From Amoebidium appalachense (Eukaryota > Ichthyosporea), in assembly GCA_963693365.1 (NCBI GenBank), contig CAVNZM010000016.1, forward strand, positions 6,758,001 through 6,822,000: a stretch of 64,000 nucleotides of DNA, read 5' to 3'. Every line of letters starts with the position of its first letter. The stretch's first letter is position 1. The translations under genes and the position numbers were made by a program. Below, in pieces: positions 17,835-30,930 of this stretch. The notes under the pieces are model-generated. The model made no database searches, was not told the origin of the DNA, and saw nothing but the letters and a program-made list of their open reading frames with translations.

Positions 17835-20110
17835 TTACCAGCCCTCGGCATCTCCGCCACCCCAGCTGCCACCCTCACCCCATGCAGCCTGTACGTCCTC
17901 CTGTAGAGTTGAGCAAACAAAGGTCAGTAAAGGGAAGGACTCGGGCATGCACACAGGTCGGAAAATGGGATAAGAGCATGCACACACGAACACACACCAC
18001 CAAGTGTGCCCATTATATACAGCAGGGCATGCATGATGGTAACTAGGGGGCAGCCACTGTGTGCAACCCACCCCCCCCCCCAAAAAAAGAACTCCACCCA
18101 CCCCCGCTACACAAACACACACTCTCAGACACCACACACGGACCTTCCCTCTCTCCCCTCCAAGCAAACCCCCCCCCCCCCCCCCCCCCCCCCCTCTCTC
18201 TCCCGCCACATACCGGTGCAACCACAGGTTCCTTAGCAGCCTGTTCGGCCAGCAGTGCCTGGACCTTAACAAAAAAACACACAAACACACCCACTCACCC
18301 CCCCCCCCACACGTAAACACACGTACACCTCCCCCCCTCCCCCCCCCCCCCCCCCCCACACACCCATCCACATACCGGTGCCACGACAGGTTCCTTAGCG
18401 GCCTGCTCAGCCAGCAGTGCCTGGACCTTAGCCTTCTTCTCCTCTATCTCCTTCACCTTGTCCACTATCTTGCCCAGCTCCTCACAGGCTGCAGCTACGG
18501 CCTCCTTCTTGCCGTACACACGGCACTTGGTTGTCCCACGAGGAATGTCGATCTTGGCTCCTGTGCTCTCCTGCAGATGAAAAGGAAGAAAAAATATTCA
18601 AAATACGGTTGGATTGCTGCCAGAATGGGCGCAAACACATATACTCCCTGGGTTTCTTGCTCCATTGCTCATGCAGGCATCCTCTCCTCTCTACCACTTA
18701 TCGGCCTTTTCAAATATCCAAGAACTGGTATCCATCCCCCCCCTCCCCCCCTCCCCCCTCCTTCTATCCTCCCCCCCCCCCCCCCCCCCCCCCTTCTATG
18801 CCCCCCTCCACACACACTCTCCCTTGCCCTCACGGTTTCCACCACTGCCACCGCTCCCACACCATTTTCTTGGCCTTCCCTGCACTCATTACCATCTCCA
18901 CAGACGCCTCCGGACACAGCAAAGACACCAGTCGCACTTCAAGCACACACACACACACACACACACACCTGCAGCTTTGCGATGTTTGAGCCACCTGTGC
19001 CGATGACGGAGCCCACGGCTGAGCCCAGCTCCACCTCCCGAACCTCCTCACCCTGCAACATTCGTGACGTCAGAATAGTGCTACCCCTCAACAACAACAC
19101 ACACACGCACACACAGAGGTCCATGCTATGCCCAACCACTCGGATACCACACTCCCTGCACCCTACGCCACACCCATTCCCCAAAGTCTCTACAAACACA
19201 ACCAGACACAACAGAGCAAACCCAAGCTCCCCCCCCCCCCCCCCCCCCTCTTCTCGTCCCCATACTCACCAGCCCTCCGGAGTCACACACACAAATACCC
19301 AGGCACCCACACACAAAAACGCTGAGGGGATATTCCGAGCAAAAACCCTCCATACCTGAGACTGGTCTCTCTTTGCCTCGAGTAAACAGCGTAAACCCCA
19401 AAAACACATGCATACACAATAAAGCCACGCACACTCCTCGTCCCCCCCCCCCTCCCCCCTTCTCTCCGCCCATCCCCATACCCATCTCCCCACCCCCCCC
19501 CCCCCCCCCCACCACCACCCAACCACCCCATACCCATCTCCCTTCAACCTCTCCCCCCATCCACCCCTCCCCCCTCCCCTTCCCCCCTCCACCCCCCTCC
19601 CACCTCACCCCCCCACCCACACATACATACTCCCTACCTTGCCAACCTTAGGCATTGGTGGGGGCTCAGTCAGCAACTTCTCGACCTTTGCCTTTGCCAG
19701 TTCCACGTTAGCCTGCAGGCCAGATATGCGCAGAATAGTGCTACCTCCGTCCTTCTCAATGTCTAGACGGGCATCCGTCTCGACCGTCAGTGCACGGATA
19801 GTCTCCCCACCGGCACCAACGACAATTCCTACGTCAGAGGGGGTGAGCTCCATGATCATGAAGTAGTTGTGGTCCGTGATCACCTGTGGAAAGGGAAAGA
19901 AGGGGGGGGGGGGGGGGGGGGGGTTAGGATGGTGTTTATGTGCCTTGTGTGCATCCAAAAAGTGGAAGGAGTGATGGTGAACACAAAGGGTTATGCAGCA
20001 TTGCCAGTAGAGCTCATTTCGCAGAAGTGTGTGCATCTGTGTGTGTGTGGTTGGGGTGGGGGAGACAACTCCTGGCAGCAGGAATGGAGTCAAGGCATAC
20101 GTCCACTCAG

Positions 20111-20141
<31 letters not shown>

Positions 20142-20465
20142 ACCTTCTCCCCGCGCGAGGAGGGACTCAAAGACTCAAACAGTTAGACCAATGCTGCTGC
20201 TTCTTATACTAATTCTGTTAGCTTAAACCATCTTGCCACCAACACTTTAATTAATATTTGATTCAACCCACCAGACATGTACACGTACCTGGTTGATCTT
20301 GACGTGTGCATTCATGACCTGGCTGTGTGTGCCGCTAATAGCAATGGTCTTGCCGTTCTTGTCAAGGTCTACCTTGGCCCCAGTGCTGGCCTGGATCTCC
20401 CTGTGGAAAATAAAGTGTGAGAAACAAAGCAGACAAACAGACAGACACACACCCATAGACACATG

Positions 20466-20502
<37 letters not shown>

Positions 20503-21009
20503 GCAATTGGACAGGAACACATCCATGCCATCCATCCCCCCCCCCCCCCCCCCCAAAAAACATGACAAACAAACAAACACACACACACACACACACAAGC
20601 GCATACACAGAACACACCCAATACCTGTAGTCTAAATTCATATTCAGAGGAAGAAAGCGAATACAGTACACAAGGCATAAAGTATGTAATATTAGTAGTG
20701 CCACTTCTCAAGGGGGCCCAAGAGGAAAGCATGTGTGTGTCGCTCTGTACATGTGTGTGTGTGCGTGCGTGCATGTGTGTATCCGTACCTGACGGTGGCA
20801 CCGGCCTTTCCCAGGACCGCATAGAAGGCCCTCTGGTCCACATTCTCAAGCACGACTGCCCCGGCCAATCAGCACGCGCCACTAAACATAACACGTGCAC
20901 GTGCAACATAAAAACACGTGGGGAAGAGACTCTTGTGTCCTATTGGATCAGATAGGTACTTATACCATCTCATCAACCCCCCCCCCCCCCCCCCCCCCCC
21001 CCCCGCGCG

Positions 21010-21049
<40 letters not shown>

Positions 21050-21345
21050 CTTGCTTCCCCGACCTCCATTCCTCTATCGCTTTCACATGCACCCCAACAC
21101 CCTTTGCACCACCTACCACTCAACCAAACCCATCCACCTACCCACCCAAATACTCAGAAACACACACAGCCCCAAGTACACACACACACACAAACACACT
21201 ACACCCGCATACACCCCAAGTCAACAAACAAACAGACCAACACTCACACACAAAAGAAACACACGCCCACACACACCCATGCTACCCCATGCGCCCCCCC
21301 CTCCCCCTCCCCTCCCCCTCCTCAAACACACCCCCTTACCCCCCC

Positions 21346-21376
<31 letters not shown>

Positions 21377-22389
21377 CCACACACCCACACGAATGCACGT
21401 ACTCTTGGCCTCTGGGGGCGGGGGGTTGAGGATCTTGTCGACCTCGATCCTTGCCAGCTGGATCTGATGGGGCAGGCCGGTAATCTTGAGCTTCTTGCTC
21501 TCCTTGTCGATGTCTAGCTTGGCCCCACTCACATCACGGATATGGTTGATGTTGGCTCCACCTAGAACGAGAAATTGTTAGTTCTCTTCAGTTTTAAAAC
21601 TGTGTAAGGAGACTAATGAGGTGTGTGTGTGTGTGCATCGGCACATGCATGTCCCCAATATGTTACCCACCATCGCTACAGCATCACATTTTCTTCCAAC
21701 CCCCCCCCCCCCCCCCCATCCGGTGTGTTTGTCAAACCCCCGGGTGTTTTCCCTGAATCCACACCAACCATTCCTGGTGTCCTGATGGTTTAGGAATGCA
21801 ACAGAGCGGAGTGGAAAGTGCACAATGACATTTACGATGGGCGACACGATGCAACTTCTGCAAGAAGTGAAGAAACAGAGCAGACCCCCCCCCCCCCCCC
21901 AAAGCCCACACACACATACACCGACCCACCGACCCACAAACACATCCCCCCTACCCACCCACACAGAGTATGCATGATTTCTGTGTTTCTATAGGGGGCA
22001 CGTACCACGGCCCACAATCGCAGGGGCATTGTCTCCGATGTCGATCTCAACGGCCTTCTGCTCGGTCATGTTGCTGGGTCAGTTGTGTGTGTGTGTGTTT
22101 GTGTTGCACGAGTGTGCATACGCACAAGCACATGCCTCCACTCGTCTTGTGGTCATGGGAGCTTTCCGTTTCTAACCCCCCCTCCCCCCCCCCCCCGAAA
22201 AAAACAACAACAAACACACACACTCACACACACACACACGCGCGCGCGCGCCCGCGCCCATGTTCTGCGCTCAGTACCTCCACCTTTCCCAGATTTCTCG
22301 TTGATTCGAGAACCTTAGAGTATCTTTCCTGCCACGGTTCACGCACATTTGAAACGTCTCTCACACTGCACTCTACAATATGCAAGCGC

Positions 22390-22434
<45 letters not shown>

Positions 22435-24774
22435 CATACACAGACAGAGGCAACCACCAATGCACACATGCACACCAGCCACACAACAATGGCTGAGCAA
22501 TGCAGTCCTACCACGTGCATATGCGCGTGTGGGGCTGTGTTCATGTGCAAAGGTATTTGGATGGGGGGAGGGGGGGGGAGGAAAGCACACATATGGTGTG
22601 AAGGTGTGTACTCTCTGCCCAAACGAAACCCACACTTCTCAAATCTACAACCCCAACACATCCCATGTACATTCAAGCAGAAAAACAGAGTCCAAGTTCA
22701 TATGGGTGCCAAGGAAATGGGAAGGAGAAAAGGGCAAGGGGGGTGGGGGGGGGGGGGGGGGGGTACGCACGGTATCGTCGATCTTCTTCTGCTCGCTGTC
22801 CACAATGGAGCGGATCATGGCTGCAGCATCGGCCACCTTGCTGGGCTCACCAGTCACGGCTGCACAAAACACATCATGTGCTCAATCAATTGTGGCCCCC
22901 ATAGACATGACACATATCTAAACGTCTCCAAGCCTTACGGTCCCCCCCCCCCCCCCCCCCCCCCCCTCTCCCTCCCTCCCTCCCCCCCACCACACACACA
23001 CCTCCTTCCATCCAGGAAGAACATATGCACCAATTAGTCGTTGAATCGCACCCACTAGCTTCGTTCTAGTCTTCGTATTTCTGCTTCCAACCACTTCCCC
23101 CTCCCCTCCCTTAACCCCTCCCCTCCCTCCTCTCCCCCCCCGCACACACACACACATATTTACTGGTAATCCTTTCTTATGACGAATACCACACACCCAC
23201 ACACACCCACACACACCCATACATCACTTACTAGCCTCGTTCTTCGTCTTGTCAATCTTGACGTTAGCACCCGTAGACTCCTGGATCTGCTTGATGGTGG
23301 CACCGCCCTTGCCAATCACCGCACCCCAGTGGCTGCCCAGCTTGACAACTACCTCGGGGGCAGGGGCAGCGGCCTCGGCTGGGAGAGGGAAAGAAAAGGA
23401 AGAAAAGGGGGGGGGAGGGGGGCGAAGGGAAGGAAAGGAGGAAGAGGGGGAAGAGGGGAGGAGGGGAAAGAGAGAGAGAGAGAGGAAGGGAGAGGGGAAG
23501 GGACAAGAAAGGGGAAAGAAAAAAAGAAGGGGGGGGGGGGGGGGGGGGGGGGGGGTTTTGAATGCGGAACACGGTACAAAGTACGCATACACGACGAGAA
23601 GCATGGTGCAGGACACATGCAAAGGCAAACATTCAAGTATGCAACATCAGCCATGTGCACAGTATGCGTCATAAGCAGAGCCCATCCTCAGGGAGGACCC
23701 AAGTCATCAATTGCGTCTGAGTTTCGACCCCTTAGCCCGCGTATATACGACACTCCAACTCAGACAGCAGCATCAACTGAGCTTGGGCGGGTCAACCCGT
23801 CTTGATCAAAGACGAGCAGGGTTGCTTATGCAAGCAAGGTGAGCAAAACGGTGAAGATGTGTGTGCAAACTAATGCAGTGCAGCGAAAAATGTGTATGTG
23901 CTTACAGATGCACGACACAGAGCAACCATGCCCGGTTGCATGGAAGTAAAGCGGTCTCCACACAGTGGTCTGTCCTGAAAGGACACCTCTGAAAGAAGAC
24001 TGGGGGGGTTTTGAATGCGGAACACGGTACAAAGTACGCATACACGACGAGAAGCATGGTGCAGGACACATGCAAAGGCAAACATTCAAGTATGCAACAT
24101 CAGCCATGTGCACAGTATGCGTCATAAGCAGAGCCCATCCTCAGGGAGGACCCAAGGGGGGGGGGGGGGATGTGTGCATGAGTAGGTGGCAACTGTGGAG
24201 GAAGAGACACTGTAAACCTCGTTAAGGCAGAACATGAAAAGACGAAATCAACACAACTGTGCAGACGAAAAAGGGGCCCCATGCCCCTCGGGGGTGAGCA
24301 GACAGCAACTGGCCAGCACAAGCTGTCGCAGCAGCTGTGCACACTGCTGCAAACCCATCATGCCCACTAGACACAAGTCCTCACAGCCAACATCGTCCAC
24401 AGCAAGCCCCTTGCCCCCTCCCCCCCCCCCCCCCCCCTTCCCAGCAACCCTCACGCTCACACTGACCCGCCACACCTGTCAGCATGCAGCGGAAAAACCC
24501 GGCAATCTCAAACCCGAACATCCAAGCCGCCCAACTACCACCCACCAACCCTCCTGCTCACCTGAGCCTCCCTCCCCCCTTCCCCCCGACGCACCCACCC
24601 GCCCACACACGCATACACACACACACGTACCCTCCTCGGCCTTGGCCTCTGCCTTGCGCTGCTTCTGCACAGCCTTGTTGGACTTGACTGTCTCCCATCC
24701 GTCATCCTGTGTACCCCAACAGTCAGCAACCCCGGCCCTACTCCCCCCCCCCCCCCCCTCCCCCCCCCCCCCCC

Positions 24775-24813
<39 letters not shown>

Positions 24814-25342
24814 CCCCCAGTCCTTCACTCCGGCCGATACCTCTGCAACATAAGCAGAACATAAGCAGAACCCATCCTCAGAAGGGGCTCAGGTCATTAC
24901 GAGGGGGGGACGTGGTGGTGGGGGGAGGAGGAGACATGTCCCGGTACGTGCACGTGTAGGGTACACAGGGGGCAGTATGTGCCTCACCTCTACGGGTGCG
25001 GGGGCAGGCGTAGGTGCGGGGGCAGGGGCAGCCTTAGCAGGGGCAGGGGCAGCCACGGGGGCAGCTGCAGCTGCAGGTGCAGCAGCGGGTGCGGCATCTG
25101 CAGCCTTCTTCTTCTTCTTCTTCTTCTTGCCCTCAGCCTGAAAAAACACGTGTGTGTGGGTTAGTGGGGGAAGGGATTGTGTGTGCATGTTGGGGAGGGA
25201 GGAGGTTATGTCGATGCTCTGTGAAGGACGACGGGATATGGCGGTGGGAAAGGCAGAATGGGATGGTGGGGTGTGTGGGAGTGTTGCGGGAGAGAGGGGA
25301 GGGGGGGGGGAGGGGATGGTGGTGATGGTGGTGGTGGTGTGT

Positions 25343-25391
<49 letters not shown>

Positions 25392-27249
25392 GAAGGAACC
25401 CACGGGTTTAAAAAAACACACCTGATTGTGAGGAAATCGCTACATAAAGGGAAGATGGGTGGGTGGCTATGGGAATGCAAGTGTGTGTGTGTGTGTGTGA
25501 GTGTGTGTGTCTACGTACGTTTGTGTGTGAGTGTGATGAACGGGTTGTGTGCCTATGAATGTGTGCGTGTTTGTGTATGTGCACACGTGTGTGTTTTTGT
25601 GTGTGTGCATGCGTGTTGTGGTAAATGTTTTATCCACCATCACTTCCACAAATCCACACCCACACATAACACACAAAAATCAATCAACAACCAAACCACA
25701 CATCACTTTCCACATACCGATTCAGCCTCTGGGGCAGGGGCTGCGACGGGTGCAGGGGCTGGGGCGGGAGCAGCCTTCGGCTCAGGGACGGGCTCAGGCT
25801 TGGGTGCGGGTGCAGGCTCGGGGGCCTTAGCGGGTGCGGGTGCAGCCTTGGGGGTGGGGGCAGGCGCAGCCGCGGGGGCAGGGGCAGGGGTGGCTGCCTT
25901 GCCCTTCTTCTGTGAGGGGGAAAGAGGGGGGAGGGGAAGGGGGGGCGGGGGGGGGGGGGGGGGGGGGTTTTGAATGCGTCAAAAAGTACGAAGTACACAA
26001 GAACAAACGGATAACACGATGCAGAATGCAAGCCATACATAAAGAGTATGCATAATAAGCAGAGCCCATCCTCAGGGGGGGCCCACGTCATCCACAGTAC
26101 CCGAGTTTCGACCTATTCCCCTCGTTAACGAAACCCAACTCAGATACTGTTTCACTTGAACATGAGTAGGTCACCCGTCTTGATCAGAGACGAGCAGGGT
26201 TGCTTATGCAGGCAAGGGCAGTGGGAAAGGCCGGGGGTTAAAGTTGCAGCAGTAAGCAGAAGCAAGAAAAATATAGATAGGAACTCAGGAGACGGGGCTT
26301 CTAGGAAGCTCCCCCGTCGATACCTAAGTCGATACTTCCCTGGCTAACATACTACACCAGCTGAAAAGAATTAAGTCCCGAAGGCCACAGAATTCGTAAT
26401 CAGAGGGGAAAATATGAGATTTGACCCACGCCGCAGGGTAGTAACACGCTTACTAGGGCGGAACTTTATCGTCTTCGAACGGAAAGCTATGCCCCCGGAT
26501 GTCAGCCGGAAATATGGTATCACCCATTGCTTTGGGGGGGGGGGGGGGGGGGGGGGGGGACGGGGGGGGAAGGAGTTGGTGTGAGAAGGGGGTGTGTTTG
26601 TTCGGTATGTTTGTAGGCAGGAATGGATTGTAAGTGGGAGGCAGTGGTGTGTCTGTGCATGTGTGTGCACGTGGAAGGAATGAGGGGGGGTGGGGGGATG
26701 GGGCATGCCATCTAAAGTACGAAATGCATCATTCACAACAGGAGAAGCAATATGGATCTGCAGCAAGCACACACACACACACAGTGTTGACAACACGAGT
26801 AAAGCCCAGTCCTCGGGTTGGGCATTGAGGGGGGGGGGGGGGAGTTGATGCATGACGGATACGAGGTACACTTTCCCAACCAACAACCGACAACCGGGGA
26901 GAGAGGGGGAGGGGGGGGGGGGGGGGGGGAGGGGGGGGGGGGGGGGGGGGGGCTCATGTGTAACTCTCATGCTACATCCAAAACACGTCCCGTTCACCAT
27001 CTATGCTGCTACCACGGATACCTATTAGTTAGGGCAGCAACAAACACACACACTGAGCCCCCCCCAAACACACACACACATGCACCAACCCTTTCTTTCA
27101 CCCCAGGTACACAACCCTCATCAACATGTCTCCCCAACCCCCCCCCCCCCCCCAAAAAAAAAAAAATGCCCCACAGGCCCACACACCCCCCACCCGCCCC
27201 TTCATGACAACACAGACGTTCCATCCTCCCCCTCCCCCTCTGCAGTCCG

Positions 27250-27281
<32 letters not shown>

Positions 27282-28945
27282 GACACACGTCCCCACTTTT
27301 CCAGATTGCCCACACAGTCCCAAGCACCACCAGCAGCACACCAAACCCATTTCCACCCACCAGCACCCCCTTCCCCTCCTCCCTCCCCACTTCCTTTCAT
27401 CCCCCCCCTCCCGACCCCCCAAAACCCGACACACACACACACACACACCTTCTTCTTTGCCGCCACCGTCTCGAACCCATCCTCCTCCACTGGCTCGGGC
27501 ACGGGTGCAGGTGCAGGTGCGGGGGCAGCTGCAGCTGCAGCCTTTGCCTGCCAATCACATGCCGAGTTGGCATCCCACCTCTCCCTCCCCTCCCCCCCCC
27601 GCGCACACACATCCACCTCCCCCACTTCCTCCCCCCCCCCCCCCCCCCTCTTTTCCTCTCACTTACGACTGCAAAACGCATAAGAGGGGTTGCACAAGCC
27701 ACAAACCAAACAGCAGGGGCCTGTCACTGGGCATGGTCTCCTTTAAGGCATTACACCACACGTGCACAACCAACCCTCCAACCCTGCTCCCCCCCCCCCC
27801 CCCCCACCCCCACCACCACCACAAACCCGCCTCTAAACACCTTTTATGTCCACACATACACAGCCCAATAATCGACCACCCCACCCCACTTTCATCACCT
27901 TCTTAGCCGCCTTGGCCGATTTTGCTGGCTCTGGTGCCGGAGCCGCAGCCGGTGCGGGGGCCGGTGCTGCCTTAGGCTGCTCCTTGGGTGCAGGTGCAGC
28001 CTTGGTTGTGGGGGCCGGAGCTGGGGCAGGCTCGGGGGCAGCAGCCTTCTTCTTCTTCTTCTTCTTTTTCTTGTCGGCAGCTGAGGGGGTCGACACTTCC
28101 TCCTCCTCCTCCTCCTCAGAGGGCTCGGGTTCCGGTTCGGGATCCTTCTTTGCCGGCTCGGGTTTCTTCTCTGCCTTCTTCTTCTTGGCGTCCTTTTTCT
28201 TGGGTGCCTGGTACACCATCACCCAATCAGAATGCAAAAAAGGACAACAAAATAGCAGCGTGGCTGCATAAGAGCCATACAAACCCTCAGCTTCTGTCTG
28301 TCTCTCTCATAACCCTCCTCCCCCCCCCCCCCCCCCCCCCGGCCTTCACCCGTCCAGCTATCCGACCGACCCTTCTCTATACTCCGGCATCGTTCCTCTT
28401 TTCAATAGAAGACGTATTTCCACTCTGTTTGTGAAAGATGAAAAGCCCAACGCTGAGTATACGTGTGAAGCCATCATGAGATTCACCCCCTTCCCCTTTA
28501 CTTTTTAGGAGGTCGAGCCTCTCGCACCTATACCTCCAACCCCCCTCTCTATCCACTTCCAGCTTTCCCTCCCCCCCCCCCACACACACACATACACACA
28601 CACATTACGTCCCTTTCCCTTCCATCCCACTGCCATGTACCGTGACCAACAAGACTCCATACAGCTAAGCACCTACACAAATCTTCACTCCTCCCCCCAC
28701 ACATGTATCCGCAGGGTTCCATTGCCTCAAATGCTCCCCTCCCTCACTCCCCCCCTCCCCCCCCCCTTTCCCCCCACCTCCTCCTTAACCACACACACAC
28801 ACACACACACACACACCGGCTCTTCCACTTGCTTGGGGGGCTCAGCCTTGCTACCAAGCAGCTTGTAAGCAGCAACACTGGCCACAAGTGCACCGGCGCT
28901 GATGAGGCCCGCCACAGCGGCCTCGTTTTCCAAGATAGAAGCCAT
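17835..28945 (-). CDS. Membrane-anchored protein with five KH RNA-binding domains
   Basis: Seventeen exons from the start at 28945: 28817-28945, 27899-28207, 27449-27547, 25718-25909, 24988-25137, 24631-24706, 23232-23378, 22771-22859, 22006-22060, 21403-21561, 20789-20855, 20289-20400, 19638-19883, 18969-19052, 18376-18570, 18214-18264, 17835-17900; about 741 aa. Residues 9-29 form one hydrophobic segment, a likely signal anchor. Residues 44-320 are low-complexity Lys, Glu, Pro and Ala, with EDGFETV and DDGWETV motifs. Five KH domains follow, with GXXG loops [16 protein letters not shown] and GTGG. The tail ends in Gly/Trp-rich sequence. Multi-KH vigilin/Scp160 proteins bind mRNA at ER ribosomes, and kinectin/p180-type proteins share the anchor plus basic linker, so an ER or mitochondrial mRNA tether is inferred. 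The start of exon 9 is uncertain by a few bases. Exons 15 and 16 share a duplicated segment. Confidence 0.85.
18214..18426 (-). repeat. Duplicated exon tail (exons 15 and 16 of KH gene)
   Basis: The last 51 coding bases of exon 15 (18376-18426) and all 51 bases of exon 16 (18214-18264) both encode [17 protein letters not shown]. They differ at five positions, all synonymous third positions. The donor GTATGTGG is also shared. The acceptor of exon 16 (TTAAG before GTC) matches the coding AAG-GTC of exon 15, so the intron appears to have been created by the duplication. Confidence 0.85.
19320..19399. repeat. Dispersed repeat C, copy 2
   Basis: Near-identical to positions 2-81, in the same orientation. 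It is inserted in the intron between exons 13 and 14 of the KH gene and is directly flanked by CA-rich sequence. Confidence 0.75.
20630..20716 (-). mobile_element. Family A element fragment
   Basis: A diverged partial copy in an intron of the KH gene. It keeps the AATACAGTACACAAGGCATAA-like block and the terminal TCTCAAGGGGGCCCAAG block of the family, in reverse orientation. Confidence 0.5.
23566..23860 (-). mobile_element. Family A element, partial copy
   Basis: Begins directly after a poly-G run, i.e. poly-C in element orientation. It matches the distal half of the 45115-45722 element, including the blocks CGTCTTGATCA and GAGCAGGGTTGCTTATGCA. Its first 150 bases are identical to 24008-24157. 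It lies in the intron between KH exons 6 and 7. Confidence 0.75.
24008..24165 (-). mobile_element. Family A element, short copy
   Basis: About 150 bases identical to 23566-23715, bounded by G runs on both sides (GGGGGGG before, poly-G after). The lack of differences implies very recent duplication or gene conversion. Confidence 0.75.
24845..24905 (-). mobile_element. Family A element fragment
   Basis: Retains ATAAGCAGAACCCATCCTCAG and the following GGGGCTCAGGTCAT block, then runs into G-rich sequence. It is a short remnant in a KH-gene intron. Confidence 0.5.
25950..26560 (-). mobile_element. Family A element, full-length copy
   Basis: About 565 bases between two poly-G runs. Its reverse complement is nearly identical to 45115-45722 throughout. 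In element orientation it begins poly-C then AAAGCAATGGGTGATACC and ends GACGCATTCAAAA then poly-C. No open frame of note, no terminal inverted repeats and no poly-A tail are seen. It lies in the intron between KH exons 3 and 4. Confidence 0.8.
26700..26840 (-). mobile_element. Family A element, diverged copy
   Basis: A degenerate copy with the blocks AAAGTACGAAATGCATCATTC and GAGTAAAGCCCAGTCCTCGG-like sequence, bounded by G-rich sequence on both sides and interrupted by a (CA)n tract. Confidence 0.45.
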
Positions 28946-29060
28946 TCACTGTTAAAACACAAGCATGCAAGAAAAGAGAGGCGGAGGGGGGATGTGATGG
29001 ATGTAGGAAGGCGGAAGGGGAGGGAAGCAAGGCAGTGTGTGTGTCACAGTGTGTGTGTCA

Positions 29061-29101
<41 letters not shown>

Positions 29102-29558
29102 TGTGTGTGTGTACGTGTACGTGTGTGTGTGTGTATAATGCTGGGGGAGGGGGGGGTGGGGTAGGGACGCTGCCAGGGGAAGAGGGACCCCGGGGGGGGG
29201 GGGGGGGGGGGGGGGGGAGGGGGGGGGGGGGGGCTAAGCACAGGGAAGGTTGGAGTGAAAGGAAAAAACAACGGAAACAGTCAGCCTTTCGCGCGCCTGG
29301 ATGAAGAACTGCATGTTATCCCTATTCAGACGGTGTAGTTAACATGAAGTAGGCAAAATCCAAGCAACCAGTCCCTTTGACCTATGGCCACCTACAAACC
29401 TTTCCGAGTCTGCTGTTAAAAAAACTACGTTCCGCCCAGCAGTATAGCAGTTTGCTTCTATTAAAAATAACGCCCAAAAATTTCCAAAAGCCATCCGCTC
29501 TCCCTGTGAACTAGACGTCCAGTGTAAGAGTAACAATATACGTCCAAGTCCAAAGTGG

Positions 29559-29568
29559 CTATATAAGG
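29559..29568 (-). promoter_or_regulatory. Possible TATA box for KH gene
   Basis: CCTTATATAG on the minus strand, about 615 bases upstream of the KH start codon. Use would require a long or spliced leader. The word also reads as a TATA box on the plus strand, so direction is uncertain. Confidence 0.25.
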
Positions 29569-30284
29569 ATGAACGAGCCAAAGCTCAAAAACCAGTGGAC
29601 GACAAAGCACTCTCATGCCCCTATTCTGCGCAATTTTTTTTTCACTCTTTCGGGTGCCTTAATTATAAACGTACAGCGAAACTAAGTATAGAACATGGAA
29701 TTGGAACAAACCGATTAGCCGAGTCGAAACGATAGCGGAGAGAGCGGAGGGAGTCAACAGAAACTCGCTGAACTCTGCCCACACTGACCTTGTGTACCCC
29801 CACTGGAATGCGGGTGGATTTTAGTTGGAGAGGGGTAAGGTTGCTCATGTATTATTTTGCTGTTTGTGATTTGCACCTCTCTAGGTGGACTAATCAGAAT
29901 GACGAGCAGCTTTTGTTATTCTCTGATTGGGAAAATCAGTTTTACAAGAACTTTCAAATTTAGGGCTTTCAACAGCTATGCGTAATTTTAGAAATCATTA
30001 TTTGAAGAGTTTGACAAAGCTGTAAATTCCCCCTAATTTGAACTTTCATGGTTCGAAGTAAACAGCTGTCTAACTTCGGATCTGGGATCACCAGTTTATT
30101 TCTTGCGAGCGCCGTATTTGATTCGCTCCAGATCTTAGCTCCGGTATCTTGCTTTTACAAATGAATGATCAAGCTCATCAGACAGATTATTTAGTTTTTT
30201 AAAGTGACACAACATTTTGACAAATCATTTCAATTCGTCATTAGGGATTTTTGACTTTCATAACCTTGAAGCTTATAGCCGATT

Positions 30285-30359
30285 GCGGTAACCATGGACC
30301 GAGTGGCCAGGCGTCAACAGTGCGGTAACCATGGACCGAGTGGCCAGGCCGTCAACAGT
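30285..30359. repeat. 37/38-bp tandem duplication
   Basis: Two adjacent units starting GCGGTAACCATGGACC, at 30285-30321 and 30322-30359, identical except for one inserted C. Confidence 0.9.
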
Positions 30360-30642
30360 AGATTTGGCAGTTGCCTGAGACCGCTTCAAAACTTGAAAAC
30401 CGAAGTCTTAGCTGGTGAACAACCACCAGTGAACATTAGCAGCTCATAATCCAATTCGTAGAGACAAGCGGCATTTTCTGCGCTTCTCGGTTTCCGCTCT
30501 CCGGCTCGACACCCTTTAGAACCATGTAGCATTGATTTTCCCTTCGCTGGGGTGCAGCTGCATCGGACTTGGACATGACTACTTCTGTAATAAATACACG
30601 CTTGCGCTTGGCGCGCCAGGGCTACACTCCAGCGTCCCCCGT

Positions 30643-30674
<32 letters not shown>

Positions 30675-30783
30675 TTGCCTTACACACAGACACACAAACA
30701 CACGTTTACCCAACCCACAGTCCCCCCCTGCCCCCACGTAACCCCCACAAACTAAGGCCTCTTGGGTTGTTTCGCAATTACAG

Positions 30784-30930
30784 TGGTTGGGTCGAAACTG
30801 GAATAGTATGAATGACGTAGGCTAACCCTTTGGAGGGACACTACTTATAGTGCATGCTCTTTGGATTTACCTTGACAGTTCTGCTTTATTGGGCCGTTGT
30901 GAATGTGTACTTCGTACTCAAATTTGGTGT
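30784..30930 (+). mobile_element. Family A element, old copy
   Basis: Shows the family order GGTCGAAACTGG, ATGACGTAGGC, TGCATGCTCTTTGGATT and GTGTACTTCGTACTC with many substitutions. It lies in the spacer upstream of the KH gene. Confidence 0.5.

Noticed and set aside
18061-19359. 432-codon plus-strand open frame
   Set aside because: It runs antisense to exons 14-16 of the KH gene and consists largely of Pro and His-Thr runs from poly-C and (CA)n. The minus-strand exons have KH homology.
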